Below are positions 27,411-42,254 of a DNA stretch of 64,000 bases, piece by piece. The DNA comes from Sinohyriopsis cumingii (taxonomy: Eukaryota; Mollusca; Bivalvia; Unionida; Unionidae): assembly GCA_028554795.2 (NCBI GenBank), contig CM068838.1:89209944-89273943 (forward strand), in the 5' to 3' direction. The notes under the pieces are model-generated. The model worked only from the letters and a program-made list of their open reading frames with translations, ran no database searches and was not told where the DNA came from. A program made the translations under genes and the position numbers. Numbering within the stretch: the stretch's first letter is position 1; every line of letters begins with the position of its first letter.

Positions 27411-29010
27411 CTGTCACTACTACTACATCAAACATTATGATGATACTGACATTACGAGTACTGTCACTACTACTACGAGTACTGTCACTATTACTACTAC
27501 TACATCAATCATTATGATGATAATGACATTACGAGTACTGTCACTACTACTACTACATCAACCATTATGATGATAATGACATTACGAGTACTGTCACTAC
27601 TACTACTATTACTACATCAATGATTATAATGATAATGACATTACGAGCACTGTCACTACATCAACCATTATGATGATAATGACATTACGAGTACTGTCAC
27701 TACTACTACTACATCATCAACCATTATGATGATAATGACATTACGAGTACTGTCACTACTACTACTACATCATCAATGATTATAATGATAATGACATTAC
27801 GAGTACTGTCACTACTACTACTACTACATCAATCATTATGATGATAATGACATTACGAGTACTGTCACTACTACTACTACATCATCAACCATTATGATGA
27901 TAATGACAATACGAGTACTGTCACTACTACTACTACATCATCAACCATTATGATGATAATGACATTAAGAGTACTGTCACTACTACTACTACTACATCAA
28001 TCATTATGATGATAATGACATTACGAGTACTGTCACTACTACTACTACTACATCAATCATTATGATGATAATGACATTACGAGTACTGTCACTACTACTA
28101 CTACATCATCAACCATTATGATGATAATGACATTACGAGTACTGTCACTATTACTACTACTACATCAATCATTATGATGATAATGACATTACGAGTACTG
28201 TTACTACTACTACTACATCAACCATTATGATGATAATGACATTACGAGTACTGTCACTACTACTACTACTACTACATCAATGATTATAATGATAATGACA
28301 TTACGAGCACTGTCACTACATCAACCATTATGATGATAATGACATTACGAGTACTGTCACTACTACTACTACATCATCAACCATTATGATGATAATGACA
28401 TTACGAGTACTGTCACTACTACTACTACATCATCAATGATTATAATGATAATGACATTACGAGTACTGTCACTACTACTACTACTACATCAATCATTATG
28501 ATGATAATGACATTACGAGTACTGTCACTACTACTACTACTACATCATCAACCATTATGATGATAATGACATTACGAGTACTGTCACTACTACTACTACA
28601 TCAACAACCATTATGATGATAATGACATTAAGAGTACTGTCACTACTACTACTACTACATCAATCATTATGATGATAATGACATTACGAGTACTGTCACT
28701 ACTACTACTACTACATCAATCATTATGATGATAATGACATTACGAGTACTGTCACTACTACTACTACATCATCAACCATTATGATGATAATGACATTACG
28801 AGTACTGTCACTACTACTACTACATCATCAACCATTATGATGATAATGACATTAAGAGTACTGTCACTACTACTACTACTACATCAATCATTATGATGAT
28901 AATGACATTACGAGTACTGTCACTACTACTACTACTACATCAATCATTATGATGATAATGACATTAAGAGTACTGTCACTACTACTACTACTACATCAAT
29001 CATTATGATG
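27411..29010. repeat. About 50-bp minisatellite, roughly 30 copies, with a 660-bp higher-order repeat
   Basis: Each unit is ATTATGATGATAATGACATT, then ACGAGTACTGTC, then (ACT)n, then a CATCA variant. Diagnostic variants (GATTATAATG and ACGAGCACTG) occur at 27,643 and again at 28,303. This 660-bp offset shows that a block of about 13 units was itself duplicated. Confidence 0.93.
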
Positions 29011-29200
29011 ATACTACTGCCGCTGCTACTACTGCTACTGCCACTACTACTACTACTACTACTATTATTATTATTATTACTAATACTGCTACTACTACTA
29101 TTTATATGGGTCGTTAAGATGATAACGATGACACAATTAACTGCTACTACGACCCATGTCGACGACGACGACGATGATAATGTTAATGACCATGATGATT
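29011..29200. repeat. Trinucleotide tail (ACT, ATT, GAC)
   Basis: ACT and ATT triplets run to 29,105, and a GACGAC run follows at 29,158. Confidence 0.8.
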
Positions 29201-29241
29201 TTTAAAACACAAAATCAACGTCTACAGGGAGACATACGATG

Positions 29242-29244
<3 letters not shown>

Positions 29245-29336
<92 letters not shown>
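29245..29336. repeat. (TA)n microsatellite
   Basis: About 44 TA units. Confidence 0.97.
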
Positions 29337-29337
<1 letters not shown>

Positions 29338-31274
29338 TACATGTTAGAGAATTATTTATTTCGTACTTTACGAAGATTCGAACCCAGGTCCGCGGGTAAA
29401 CGGATCCCATCACCTTGCATGCACGCACGGGCCCATATTCTCTCAAGACTAAGCACACATGACATTTCTTTTATAGGAATCTGGAATGCTACACACGAGT
29501 GCATATAACACCGATGAGGATCCAAAAGACAGACATATCGGAACAAAATGGAAATATTTCTCCATTTAAAGTAACTTCCATTTTGGGTAGAACTTTAGCA
29601 TCTAAATTTAGAGGCACACAAAATACGGTATCTTAGTCCATTTCTTCTCTTGTGATATTTTATGAAATAAAAATGCAATATTTCTGAAAGAAAAAAGTGA
29701 TATATTCAACAAAATGAGGAACAATTAAAAACAAGATTGTACAGTAATGTACAGACCTGACGTAAGAAGATTACATGGATTTCAATTATAGGTAAAACGA
29801 GTCAAGCCTTATTGTGTCTCCTAATAGCTTTTAGATGGTCATTTGCCTCTATGATCCATTGGATGAACCTATCAAACATATTTGTAATACATTCCGAATT
29901 TTAACCTAGTTTGTTCACACACACCACCACCACCCAAAAAAAAAATTAATGAAAATTAAAAATAAACAAACATTAGCGTTGACTACGAAGTGATAAGGCC
30001 GCTTGTGGATAAAATCCTTGTGAAATTTTAATGGCGGGTTGTGCCAACAAACTTAATAGTCTCTCTGTCGTGTATATTCTTCAGTCTTGATAACATGGTT
30101 CAACGAAGGGTTTGAGCATAGAAAATTAAATAACTTGTACGATGAAGTTTCTGGGCAATTGTGAGAAGACTTTGGTTGATGACTTTAGATTATCTAATAT
30201 CCTATTAACGACAGGGTTGTGAAACCGACCAATCTGATTCAAGTCAGACCTCCGATAATATACATGAAGATCTGACAACGATCGCGTAGGGGTCATGTTC
30301 TGGTAACCTATGCTATTACCATAATCGCTAATTTTATCAACCAATGAGATGAAGTCTAATATCTTTGCGTTTGGAGAAAGAACACTGTTGATGAAGAGCA
30401 TGAATGTAAAGCAAACGATTTGATTCACCTTCAGAATTTTGATTGGCTAATTCAAGGTCACCAGAACATGACCCTTAAGCGGTCGTCGTCAGATCTTTAT
30501 GTAGGACAGAGGAGATCCGATTTTAATCAGATTGTGAAACCGACCCGTTGAACTTGAACACATATGAGGTCGAACCTGTAATTAAACACAGATTGAGGTA
30601 TATGTTGACTGTTACAGTCAGAAATAAATTAGCATCATTCCTAAGAATAACACACTGTATTCAGCTTTGAGAAAACGTCGTCCTTTGTGTATGGAGACAT
30701 TTTTCGCGAGAGCAAATGAAGCTTCCGTATAAGTATAAAGCGACATAAGTTCTCCAATGCATCATTTAGTTATCTTTGGGAAAATTACGTCTAGCATGTA
30801 CAGAAAAGTATTTCCGAAGTTTGGAGCGCATTCTCAATTGCTGAATCAATGTTACAGTATTGATTGTCACTAGTGTTTAATGCGTGGAATACCAAATAAT
30901 GTCTGGTTATTAATTATAAATGGATTATCATTTCCCATAAACCGATAACATTTGTCATGTGGTGTAATATTGAACCATGACTTTTGCAATATCAGAGAAG
31001 AGTTTTTAAAAATACCGATCCATGACTTTTGTAATATTACAGAAGAGTTTAAAACCCTATCGATTTGGGACAAAAAAATCTTTAACTCTGAGTTAAGATG
31101 GAGCCTTGTCGAAAGATTCCTAATATAAAAAAATGTAAAGGCTAGTTGTGCAAGCAAGACTTAAAGTCGATCTGTCGTGTGTACATTCAACAGTCCTGAT
31201 AGTATATGTAGTTCAACGGAATATTTGTAGATAAAAAAAGTAAATGACTTTAATGATGAAGCTTTTAGTCTGGT
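29337..31274. other. Intergenic sequence with a diverged about 115-bp direct duplication
   Basis: The segment at about 30,037-30,150 (TCTCTGTCGTGTATATTCTTCAG...TTCAACGAAGG) resembles about 31,143-31,262 (GATCTGTCGTGTGTACATTCAACAG...TTCAACGGAAT). GTGAAACCGACC recurs at 30,219 and 30,534, and an about 60-bp block recurs at 30,975 and 31,018. No gene was found. Confidence 0.5.
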
Positions 31275-31920
31275 TTTAGTACAAATGGTCTTGGACAAGA
31301 AACAGCAAAACTGCTGTTTTAGGCTGGCTTTAGTACAAATGGTCCTGGACAGGAAACAGCAAAACTGCTGCTTTAAACTGGCTTTAGTACAAATGGTCTT
31401 AGACAGGAAAGAGCAAAACTGCTGTTTTAGGCTGGTTTTAGTACAAATGATCTTGGACAAGAAACAGCAAAACTGCTGTTTTAGGCTGGCTTTAGTACAA
31501 ATGGTCTTGGACAAGAAACAGCAAAACTGCTGTTTTAGGCTGGCTTTAGGACAATGGTCTTAGACAGGAGAGAGCAAAACTGCTGTTTTAGGCTGGCTTT
31601 AGTACAAGTGGTCTTGGACAGGAAACAGCAAAACTGCTGTTTTAGGCTGGCTTTAGTACAAATGGTCTTAGACAGGAAAGAACAAAACTGCTGTTTTAGG
31701 CTGGCTTTAGTACAAATGGTCCTTGACAGGAAAGAGCAAAACTGCTGTTTTAGGCTGGCTTTAGTACAAATGGTCCTGGACAGGAAACAGCAAAACTGCT
31801 GTTTTATGCTGGCTTTAGTACAAATGGTCCTGGACAGGAAACAGCAAAACTGCTGTTTTAGGCTGGCTTTAGTACAAATGTTCTTGGACAGGAAACAGCA
31901 AAACTGCTGTTTTAGGCATA
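31275..31920. repeat. 54-bp minisatellite, 12 copies, each with an internal palindrome
   Basis: Units read GGTCTTGGACAGGAAACAGC, then AAAACTGCTGTTTTAGGC, then TGGCTTTAGTACAAAT. AAACAGCA and TGCTGTTT form an 8-bp stem in each unit. The 54-bp period keeps both strands open and gives false repetitive proteins. Confidence 0.95.
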
Positions 31921-33624
31921 ATAAACGAGTATGATCACAGTCCTATGCTTTTAAGACAAAATAAAGTTTTAAATAAATGTTTATCTCTGAAAGCGATAAC
32001 CTTCATTATACTGTTTCGAGTATAGTAATTAGAAAGCTATATTGCAATATACCAGGCAAAGTCTACTCGACTCATTGAGAAAATAAATTTATCTTAACAA
32101 TCAAACACACTGCAGAAACTGTGAACTACATGTTCAATTTACAAAAAAGGATTAATTTTGGGTAGTACAATTTTTGAAATAAACTAAAATACTATAATTT
32201 TTCTATATTAACGCCATACAGGAAAGAAAGGCTGGTTAATTTTTTTTAATGGTTATTACAACCTCGAGATGCCCATGAACACAATCAAAGATTGGATAAC
32301 TGAATATAGTGACGGCAAAGAAAGTCTAGATGTTTAATAATTAAAACAATGCAGCAAAATTGAAATCAGTCTGAGTAACAGTTACACAGCATATATCACA
32401 AGGCACGACTGTAAAAATTTAATTGTTTTAGTTGGATAACTATAGAGTCAATTTGATCTAATACAGTTTGCTATATTGCAGCCGAATAATATTTAGATTT
32501 GTCTCGACAAAATCAGTAAGAATCTATTTCATTACTACATGTAAGGGTAATTGACCGTTAAAACGTTGTTCACTTCGACTTTGTTTTTTTCTTCTACAAT
32601 GTTAATGGCAATTAGAAGCAATTATAGAGGGGTATAAATAAAAAGATTGATTATCAGCATAAAAGATGAAGATGGAAAAGTAACACCCTTTAACGGCATG
32701 ATTGAAACTATGTTTTTCACGGTAAGTAAATAGCGCAAGATGGCGCTACGCATTGCTGCGGAGCGTCAAAATGCGTGTAGATAGTTAAATATTTATCACC
32801 AGATAATTGGCAGTGTCATGTCTGAGGGAGTAATTAGTGACATAGGTTTTCCAATAAACACTGAGACAAAAACAATTAACCCTGACATCAAACTTAACAA
32901 AAACCGTATCAAAAGTTAGCGTGATTTATTTTAATTAACAGATATATCTGCCAGTCAGTTTGTATTAAATAATTTTGAACAAAGTTTGCAACATATAACG
33001 ATGCTTTCAATCTTAGGTAGGTAAAACAAAACAAAAAAATCCCATGCATTATGTGGTAGAACGGATCAAGTTAATATCTGAAACATGAAACAAATAAAGG
33101 CACCAAAAGCTCAGTTGAATATAGAAATGGGTGGAAATAACGTTGCGTTATTTTATATAATTTAAATATTGTAAGAGACAATAAAAAATACATTAGATGT
33201 TTCCAGAGATTGTACCGAGTCAAAGGTATGGAAAATATTGAATATGTTTAAGTTTGAGACTACACCCAGACATTGGCTAATAGTTTTAAATTTAAGAATA
33301 CTCCATCAATATTTACTGAATACAAGTTACACACAACGGATTATTGAGAGCAATTAGTAATTCAGATTTAATGAAAACGAGGCTTGCATTGAAACAAAAT
33401 CAACATTGCATGTTGCAAATGGAAATGTTCCATTTCACAGAGAATATGTAAGTAATCTGCTTATTACAATAACTTTTTTTAAAATATAAAATAAAACAAT
33501 AAGGAAGAAATCAATAATTTATTTTTGGGGACAATGTTAAGCAATCATTATATAATTTTAAGGTTAAACTTTGAAATTAGGCAGCATTATCAAAATGTGT
33601 TCCTCTTAAATACAGTACAATAAA
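31921..33624. other. Intergenic sequence, no gene seen
   Basis: About 1.7 kb of AT-rich sequence with no supported feature. Confidence 0.5.
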
Positions 33625-34655
33625 TGTTAGCGTGATTATGGCAAATGTAGTGTGTGTTTGCGTGCTTACTGCAAATGTAATGTGTGTTTGCCTGCTTACT
33701 GCATATGTAATGTGTGTTTGCGTGCTTACTGCAAATGTAATGTGTCCTTGTGTGCTTATTGCAAATGTAATGTGTCTTTGCGTACTTACTGCAGCTGTAA
33801 CGTGTGCTTGCGTGCTTATTACAAATGCAATGTGTCTTTGCGTGCTTACTGCAAATGGAATGTTTCCTTGAGTGCTTATTGCAAATGCAATGCGTGCTTG
33901 TGTGCTTACTGCAAATGTAATACGTGTTTGCGTGTTTATTGCAAATGTAATGTGTGTTAGCGTGCTTAATGCAAATGTAACGTGTCTTTGCATGCTTATT
34001 GCAATGTAATCTGTGTTTGCGTTATTATTGCAAATGTAATGTGTCTTTGCGTGCTTACTGCAAATGGAATGTTTCCTTGCGTGCTTATTGCAAATGTTAT
34101 GCGTGCTTGTAAATTTAATGTGTTTGCGTGCTTATTGAAAATATAATGCGTGCTTACTGTAAATGTAATACTCGTTTGCGTGCTTACTGCAAATGTAATA
34201 CGTGATTGCGTGCTTATTGCAAATGTAATTTGTCTTAGCGTGATTATAACAAATGTAATGTGTGTTTGCGTGCTTATTGCAAATGTAATGTGTGTTTGCG
34301 TGCTTGCTGCAAATGTAATAGTGTTTGCGTGCTTACTGCAAATGTAATACCTGTTTGCGTACTTATTGCAAATGCAATTTGTGTTGCGTGCTTGCTGCAA
34401 ATGTAATGTCTTGCGTACTTATTGCAAATGTAATGTGTGTTAGCGTGCTTATTGCAAATGTAATGTGTGTTAGCGTGATTATTGCAAATGTAATGTGTAT
34501 TAGCGTGATTATTGCAAATGTAATGTGTGTTAGCGTGATCATTGCAAACTTAATGTGTGTTAGCGTGCTTACGGCAAATGTAATGGGTGCGTTCTTACTG
34601 CAAATGAAATTCGTGTTAGCGTGATTATTGCAATTATAATGGGTGTTAGCGTGAG
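33625..34655. repeat. 30-bp minisatellite, about 34 copies
   Basis: The unit is GCAAATGTAATGTGTGTTTG followed by CGTGCTTACT, with many point variants and a few 1-2 bp indels. The period of 30 gives long false reading frames on both strands. Confidence 0.95.
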
Positions 34656-36337
<1,682 letters not shown>

Positions 36338-37249
36338 CACCTGATTGCATTGTTAGCACAAGCCTTCTTGTACAAGTGAAGCAAGCCCTGGACACATTTT
36401 TTGTCATTTCTATACATTAGGTCATCCTAATTTTTTTTTACAATAACTCGGGTAAGGATAAGTTAGACAAAAATTTTAATATAGACATTGAAATACAATG
36501 TAGCCTCGATCATTAATTGCTGTAAGTGCTGGTTTATTTAATTGCCATATAAAAAGCACAAGCCTTGTTTGAAGAATAAACCATGCATATAACTTAAAAG
36601 TAAGTGGAATATCTAAATGGAAAATTGTCTTTCCAAAAGATTTGTGAACAGAGCATCCTTTGTCAAACTTGTAGAAAAACTTGAATATCGTTATAGGGTG
36701 TAAGCTATCACAACTCGAATATCGTTATAATGTGTAAGCTATCACAACTCGAATATCGTTATAATGTGCAAGCTATCACATTGTTGACATTCGTATTTTA
36801 TCTCCTATGAATAAAAAGAAAATTGAAAGTTAATCGTAATAAAGGGGAGATAAGACAGGTGCTAAATATACCGTGTGTGTGTGTGTCTATGTGTGTGTGT
36901 GTGTATGTGTGTGTGTTAAATAGATCTTTGAATTTATCTGTTTATCTTTTGTCCCCAGCCTTTAAGTATGTCACACCAATTCTGTTCTACATAAGTTAAC
37001 ACGTAATTGCACAGATCAATCAATCTTTGAGTATTGTTATAAGGTTTCGCTAACTTGAAAGCAACACAAAATATAAATGGAATTTACTCATTGTAAGAAC
37101 TTTGTTCAGTTGCATTTTATCCTTATTTTTTCTTCAAAATGTAACTCTTCTTTGTAGACTCACCCATCATTCAAACACAGACTGGTTCAGGATTTATTGT
37201 TTCGGCTTTGTTTTGTAGAAATATAGAGCAGTCTGCAAAGTGTGGATAT
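36338..37249. other. Intergenic sequence with a short three-copy repeat
   Basis: CTCGAATATCGTTATAATGT-type units of about 33 bp occur three times at 36,680-36,780. A broken (GT)n lies at 36,872-36,915. No gene. Confidence 0.5.
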
Positions 37250-38775
37250 TTTTGTAATGTCTATGTCGTGTTGATTAGACTGTATTGGATTTTTATTTTA
37301 CCTGTCGTATTGATAAAATAGTATTGGAATTTTACTGTACTCAACTACGTCGTGCTGATAAGTGTGGCGCTCTGCAGTTTTGTATTTTGCATAGTTAGAA
37401 TTTTCAAGAAAAATACTTTCCCCGGGTTTCCTCACTGGTTATACTGGCTATTTAAAAAAAAAAAATTGCATATCTTAGGTATAGTTCAAAGATCCTTTAG
37501 TTCCCTTTATTTTGGTGTATAATTGCTGGGTTTAATATGGGTTATAGAGTATACAGCTTGGACTTATTCCAGATGTGCACCTTTCAAAAAACTGCTAGCT
37601 CCACTTGGTCATTTTCTCTTCCTGGACTTCAGGGGCAAATTGTATTTAAAAAATGAGTCGATAGCTTTTTACATTTGATATATTTGGTTATTCATCCATT
37701 ACCCGTTCAGAAGCTGGTATTGTCTAGTTGGGCAATATTTTAATAGCTGCTATGGATAGTGTACTTTAGACTAATTCAGGCTGATTTTTTAGTACAAGGG
37801 AGTAGTCCTTTTATTTATCAGGGTGCTTAGATCATGTACAATCTCCATTAGTACAGAATCCAAAGAAATGTCAGCCACATTACATCATAGCAGCATGGGG
37901 TATGCCAACATTCTCTCCAATGTGCATGTTTCAAATACAAACAACTTCACCTTACATTTGTCACTCTCTCAAAAGTACATAATAACTGGTGAGCGCCCCC
38001 AATACTGTATTGTACTCGTCTATGTCGTGTTATTAAGACTGATTTATATTTAGCTCGTGTATGTCATGTTGATAAAACTGTAATAGAATTGTATTGTATT
38101 CGTCTAAGTCTTGCGGATAAGATTGAACTGGATAAGACTGTTGGATGTTATTGCACTCGTCTAAATCGTGTAGATGAAACTATTTGATTTTTATTGTATT
38201 CGTCTAAATCGTGTAGATAAGACTATTGGATTGGTATTGTACTCGTCTATGTCGTGTGGATAAGACTTACTGAACTTTTTATGAACACGTTTAAATTTGT
38301 GGATAAGACTACTGGATTACATTAAGTCTAAGTCTTGCGGATAAGACTGAACTGGATAAGACTGTTGGATTTTATTGCACTCGTCTAAATCGTGTAGATA
38401 AGACTATTGGATTTGTATTGTATAGATCTAAATCGAGTGGATAAGACTACTGGATATTTTTTGTACACGTCTAAGTCATGTAGAAAAGACTATTTGATTT
38501 TTTATGTGCATGTCTAAATCGTGTAGGTAAGACTATTTAATTTTTATTGTACACGTCTAAATCGTGTAGATAGGACTATTGGATTTTTATTGTACACATC
38601 TAACTCGCGTAGATAAGACTATTGGATTTGTTATGTACACGTCTACATCGTGTGGATAAGATTGAATCGTGTGGGTAAGACTGGATTTTTATTGTACTCG
38701 TCTATGTCGTGTTGATACGACTAGAATTGTATTGTACTCGTCAATATCGTGTTGATAAGATGAGACGCCGAAGTT
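37250..38775. repeat. Degenerate about 45-bp minisatellite
   Basis: GTCTAAATCGTGTAGATAAG, ACTATTGGATTTTTATTGTA and ACTCGTCTATGTCGTG motifs recur about 20 times. They are dense at 38,025-38,770 and sparse before that, and are heavily mutated. Confidence 0.8.
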
Positions 38776-39785
38776 GCTGAGTCGAATACATGCTTTTCTT
38801 CACAACTTTAGAAAGTGCAATAAGCCCCCATACTGTACAGCAGCCCCCATAACGTGAGCAACCCTCATAATGTACGTCGTTGCATAATGATTCAACCATG
38901 GTTACAAAGATAGAAAGATCAAGGTAACACTTATTGTGTGTGTGAGTGTGTGTGAGTGTGGGGGTAAACTTGACCGCTTCTCGTAAAATGCATATATTTC
39001 ATGAAAAATCTTACTTGTACACTTACCTATGCATACAAATATAATTAATGGCTGCACTAACTTTTAAGGTTGCAATTTAAAGGTTACAAAGTGCAGTGCT
39101 TGATGCAAATCACCATCCAACTTGAGTGGTGCTCTCAACCGATCCGGTCAATTCTATTTACAAAAAACAAAATCATCTCACATTTCATGCCATTACATAA
39201 CAATATATCCGGTCAATTCTGAACGCTATTGTATTTACAAAAAACAAAGTCCTCTCATATTTCATGCAATGACAAAACAACAGATAGTAAATGCAAAATG
39301 AGCATGTTAGATTATATGCATGATTGCTCTGAAGGTGAGTCTTGTTGATGCCCTCTATTAAGGGTAGAAACGTGTTGTTATTGAGTTGCAGTAAGTTACC
39401 ATGACTACCTTTCTCCGTCATTGTGCATCATTGTCAGTAGTTTTATGCTTTGATTAAAATTGACGCAAAGAGAGGAATCTGATGCACATACACTTGCAGT
39501 TCAAATAAACTAGAATTATCAAATAATTACCTGACTATGATAGACAATAGATGATGAATGAAGTAGTGAATTTCTTGCAGTACCATACAGATGAAATAAT
39601 ATTCAAGCTTTATGTTCAGATAATTTTAGAATTGTCTGCTTGTCTCCTAAATTACGATTGTATGTCTTCACCCCACAATTTTAGATAAATAGTACATGCA
39701 AGCTCCCGCTCCCCCCCCCCCCGCACTATTCCCGCAAGATATCAAATCTGTGACCCATTTGTGTTTACCACATACATGAGCTTCC
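38776..39785. other. Intergenic sequence with one about 70-bp tandem duplication
   Basis: ATCCGGTCAATTCT...ATTTACAAAAAACAAA...CATTTCATGC occurs twice at 39,140-39,270. A poly-C run lies at 39,711. I see no gene. Confidence 0.55.

Positions 39786-39871
<86 letters not shown>
39786..39871. repeat. (TA)n microsatellite
   Basis: About 42 TA units, followed by a short GT run. Confidence 0.97.
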
Positions 39872-39873
<2 letters not shown>

Positions 39874-39957
39874 GGGTGTGTGTGTGTGTTTGTGTGTGTG
39901 TGTTAAACATCGTAAGTACTTCTGTTCGAAGAAACAGATCATCAGCATTATATACAC

Positions 39958-40152
39958 TGTAGGAAGGTCGAGGCTAGGGCTCGGTCATTGTGGGTACATT
40001 AGAAAGCTTGTCAGTAGCTCCTCGTGGGTTGGTGATTCTTTCAGGGGTTTTCACGGGTTCTTCCTCCACCATTCATACTGGCCGCCATGTATAGCCTGTC
40101 TTGTGCTGAAAAATAGAGTTAAAACCTATAACGACAACAACAACTGTAGCAA
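39958..40152 (+). mobile_element. SINE family 2 copy, 5'-truncated
   Basis: Shares GGGCTCGGTCATTGTGGGTA, AGCTTGTCAGTAGCTC and GTTTTCACGGGTTCTTC with the other family 2 copies. It ends in GTTAAAACC and a (CAA)-rich tail. The tRNA-like head is mostly missing. Confidence 0.8.
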
Positions 40153-40517
40153 GGACTGTTACAGTGTTTAATAATATTTTATAAGCATTTTGTTGACTTT
40201 GTGATAATGAATTTGTGACCTTAATTTCGTAAACGCTCAAACCCAGTCTTGACGTTTTGTTTTTAAAGTCAGCAGTCATTCATTTAGACAAGTTAAGACT
40301 TCTAAAAATGTTTTGAATGGAACCGTAATAATTGTCGATATATTTTTTGCATCCCAACCCACCTATAAATTGTTTGCCAACCTATATTCTTCTTCAAAGG
40401 CCAGTGACCTTATTTAGGTATTCTGACCCGCCCTAAGAAATAAACAAGTGCACACCAACACACATGCAAACGTCTTGAGCAACAACTGAAGCACATATGA
40501 AGTTTCTGAACCTTAGA

Positions 40518-40518
<1 letters not shown>
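40153..40518. other. Intergenic sequence, no feature seen
   Basis: No gene or repeat recognised. Confidence 0.5.
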
Positions 40519-40584
<66 letters not shown>

Positions 40585-40913
40585 CAGACAGAGAGACAGA
40601 GAGATTTGGATTTGGATTTGTGTGTATGTTTAACGTAGCTTTAACAATTTGAGTCATATCGCTACGATGTCTGCAGTGTGGCAGTTTATAGTCGTATCTA
40701 GCACTGGGGCATCATGACGCAGACATGTAGCATCATGTCCCACCCAGTCACATTATCCTGGCACCAGGCCGACCCGTCCTAACACTAATCTGTTAATGAA
40801 AAGCACCAAGCGAGACAGTTGCTAGTACCATTTTTTATAAATAAGTCTTTGGTGTGACTCGGCCGGGGTTCGAACCCGCAGGCGTTCTAACCATGTAGGA
40901 CACCATAGCGGTC
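40519..40913 (-). mobile_element. SINE family 1 copy C with a (GT)n-(GA)n tail
   Basis: The GT run (40,519-40,564) and GA run (to 40,603) lie at the SINE 3' side. The family 1 body and a damaged tRNA-like head follow (GGTTCGAACCC near 40,868). A partial duplication, TTTGGATTTGGATTTG, marks the body-tail junction. Confidence 0.85.
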
Positions 40914-41505
40914 GAAGCTTTGACGAAATTGTGTGACCTAGCTGATGCGATCTCCATTAATTACAGACTGAAAAGGAAGGACTGTAGTCAATGGTATTCT
41001 AGCATCCATTTAGAAGAGGCGAGGCAGAAGAAGCAGCAGCAGTAATGGAGACTACGTGAATGACACTGTAAGTGTCCTGAGCGGAAGACAGCGATGAAGC
41101 AACCGCTGCATATTGAGTGGATGGGGCCTAATTAGTGTTAATCTTTCCATATCGCTCATGGTTCCCACGACCCTGAATCATAGAAGGACACCTCCCACTT
41201 ATACGTCTTCCCACTCATCTTGAAAAAGGGAAGTCACACCTGACGATGAATAATATTTATAAAGGAACCTTTATATTGTATACATTTATAAAGGAATCTA
41301 TATAGTGTATCCATTTTGGTTGCCTTGTTACATCAGTATAACACGGGTTCTTATTTAGCTTCTCTACACGTACTTTATGACCCGTACGAGAAGATATTAA
41401 TTTTAAAATGTAACACTGACACTGTTACTATTCGCAGCCTTTATTTTTTTAAATTTTTTAAAAATAATTATCGAATATAGGAAAATGCACACTTAAGCTA
41501 AAGAG
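40914..41505. other. Intergenic sequence, no gene seen
   Basis: Contains a short CAG-like run at 41,030. No gene. Confidence 0.5.
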
Positions 41506-42003
41506 GAATTCTGGGTAGTCTAGAGATCTAAAGCACTCTTCTTTGCCAATCACTGACGATCGGGTCCGGGGTTTCCGGAACACCCACCCACCCTCACCAC
41601 CACCCCGCTTAAAAGTACACACACAAATGCACATACACTTGTTACATGAAATGTGACGATTGTTTTATACTGCGCACGTTGATTGGGTCTTATGTACACT
41701 TTGAGTAAATAGACACAGTGACTTTTGCTTTGGTGCTCTTTTGAGGAAAGTCAGGACCCTTTTGAAATTGTTGAAAAGCCTCACCCCAACATTTGACCTG
41801 ATCCGGACCAGTGTCTTTCCTCGCGGGGTCGAGTTTCGGACTCGGCCAATGTGGGTATGTGAAAAAGCTTGCCAGTACCTTTCTGTGGGTCGGTGATCCT
41901 TACCGGGTTTTTCACGGGTTATTTCTCCACCAGTTAAACTAGTCGCCACGTATTGTCTATCACGTGCTGAAAATTGCGGTAAACCACAACATAACAACAG
42001 CAA
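41506..42003 (+). mobile_element. SINE family 2 sequences (split or two partial copies)
   Basis: 41,506-41,590 resembles the decayed tRNA-like head (TCTAGAGATCTAAAGC...GATCGGGTCCGGGG). 41,815-42,003 holds a clear body (ACTCGGCCAATGTGGGTATG, TTTTTCACGGGTTA) with a CAACA tail. About 220 bp of unrelated sequence lies between, so this is either one interrupted copy or two fragments. Confidence 0.7.
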
Positions 42004-42254
42004 TTTAAACTATCACGTTAACACGTTAAGAGGGAATTTTACGCTTTAATATTTCCACGAAACGAAAAGCACATATCAAGCACTTCATGGCCCCACTGAG
42101 AAAATAAAATACATACATGTAATTTCTTATGTCAAGAATTCGCAATTCTGTCACTTTACCTCTTCTGTAATAACATAGAATCCACATAGTTTTCTTAAAA
42201 GTAAATGAAGTGATTTAACTGATTTATAATACCCCATGATAGTTTTTATTCCGT
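42004..42254. other. Intergenic sequence, no feature seen
   Basis: No gene or repeat recognised. Confidence 0.5.

Noticed and set aside
26737-29205. Thr/Ser- and Leu-rich open frames suggesting a mucin-like or membrane protein
   Set aside because: These are products of TAC/ACT/GAT triplet arrays with no start context, non-repetitive domain or codon bias.
33577-34624. Long repetitive open frames on both strands suggesting a repeat protein
   Set aside because: The 30-bp minisatellite period is a multiple of three, so frames stay open without selection. The same explanation covers the arrays at 240-570, 1,136-1,430 and 31,161-31,934.
33625-34655. CRISPR-like array because of regular about 30-bp repeats
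   Set aside because: Units are contiguous with no unique spacers, the DNA is eukaryotic and no cas genes exist in the window.
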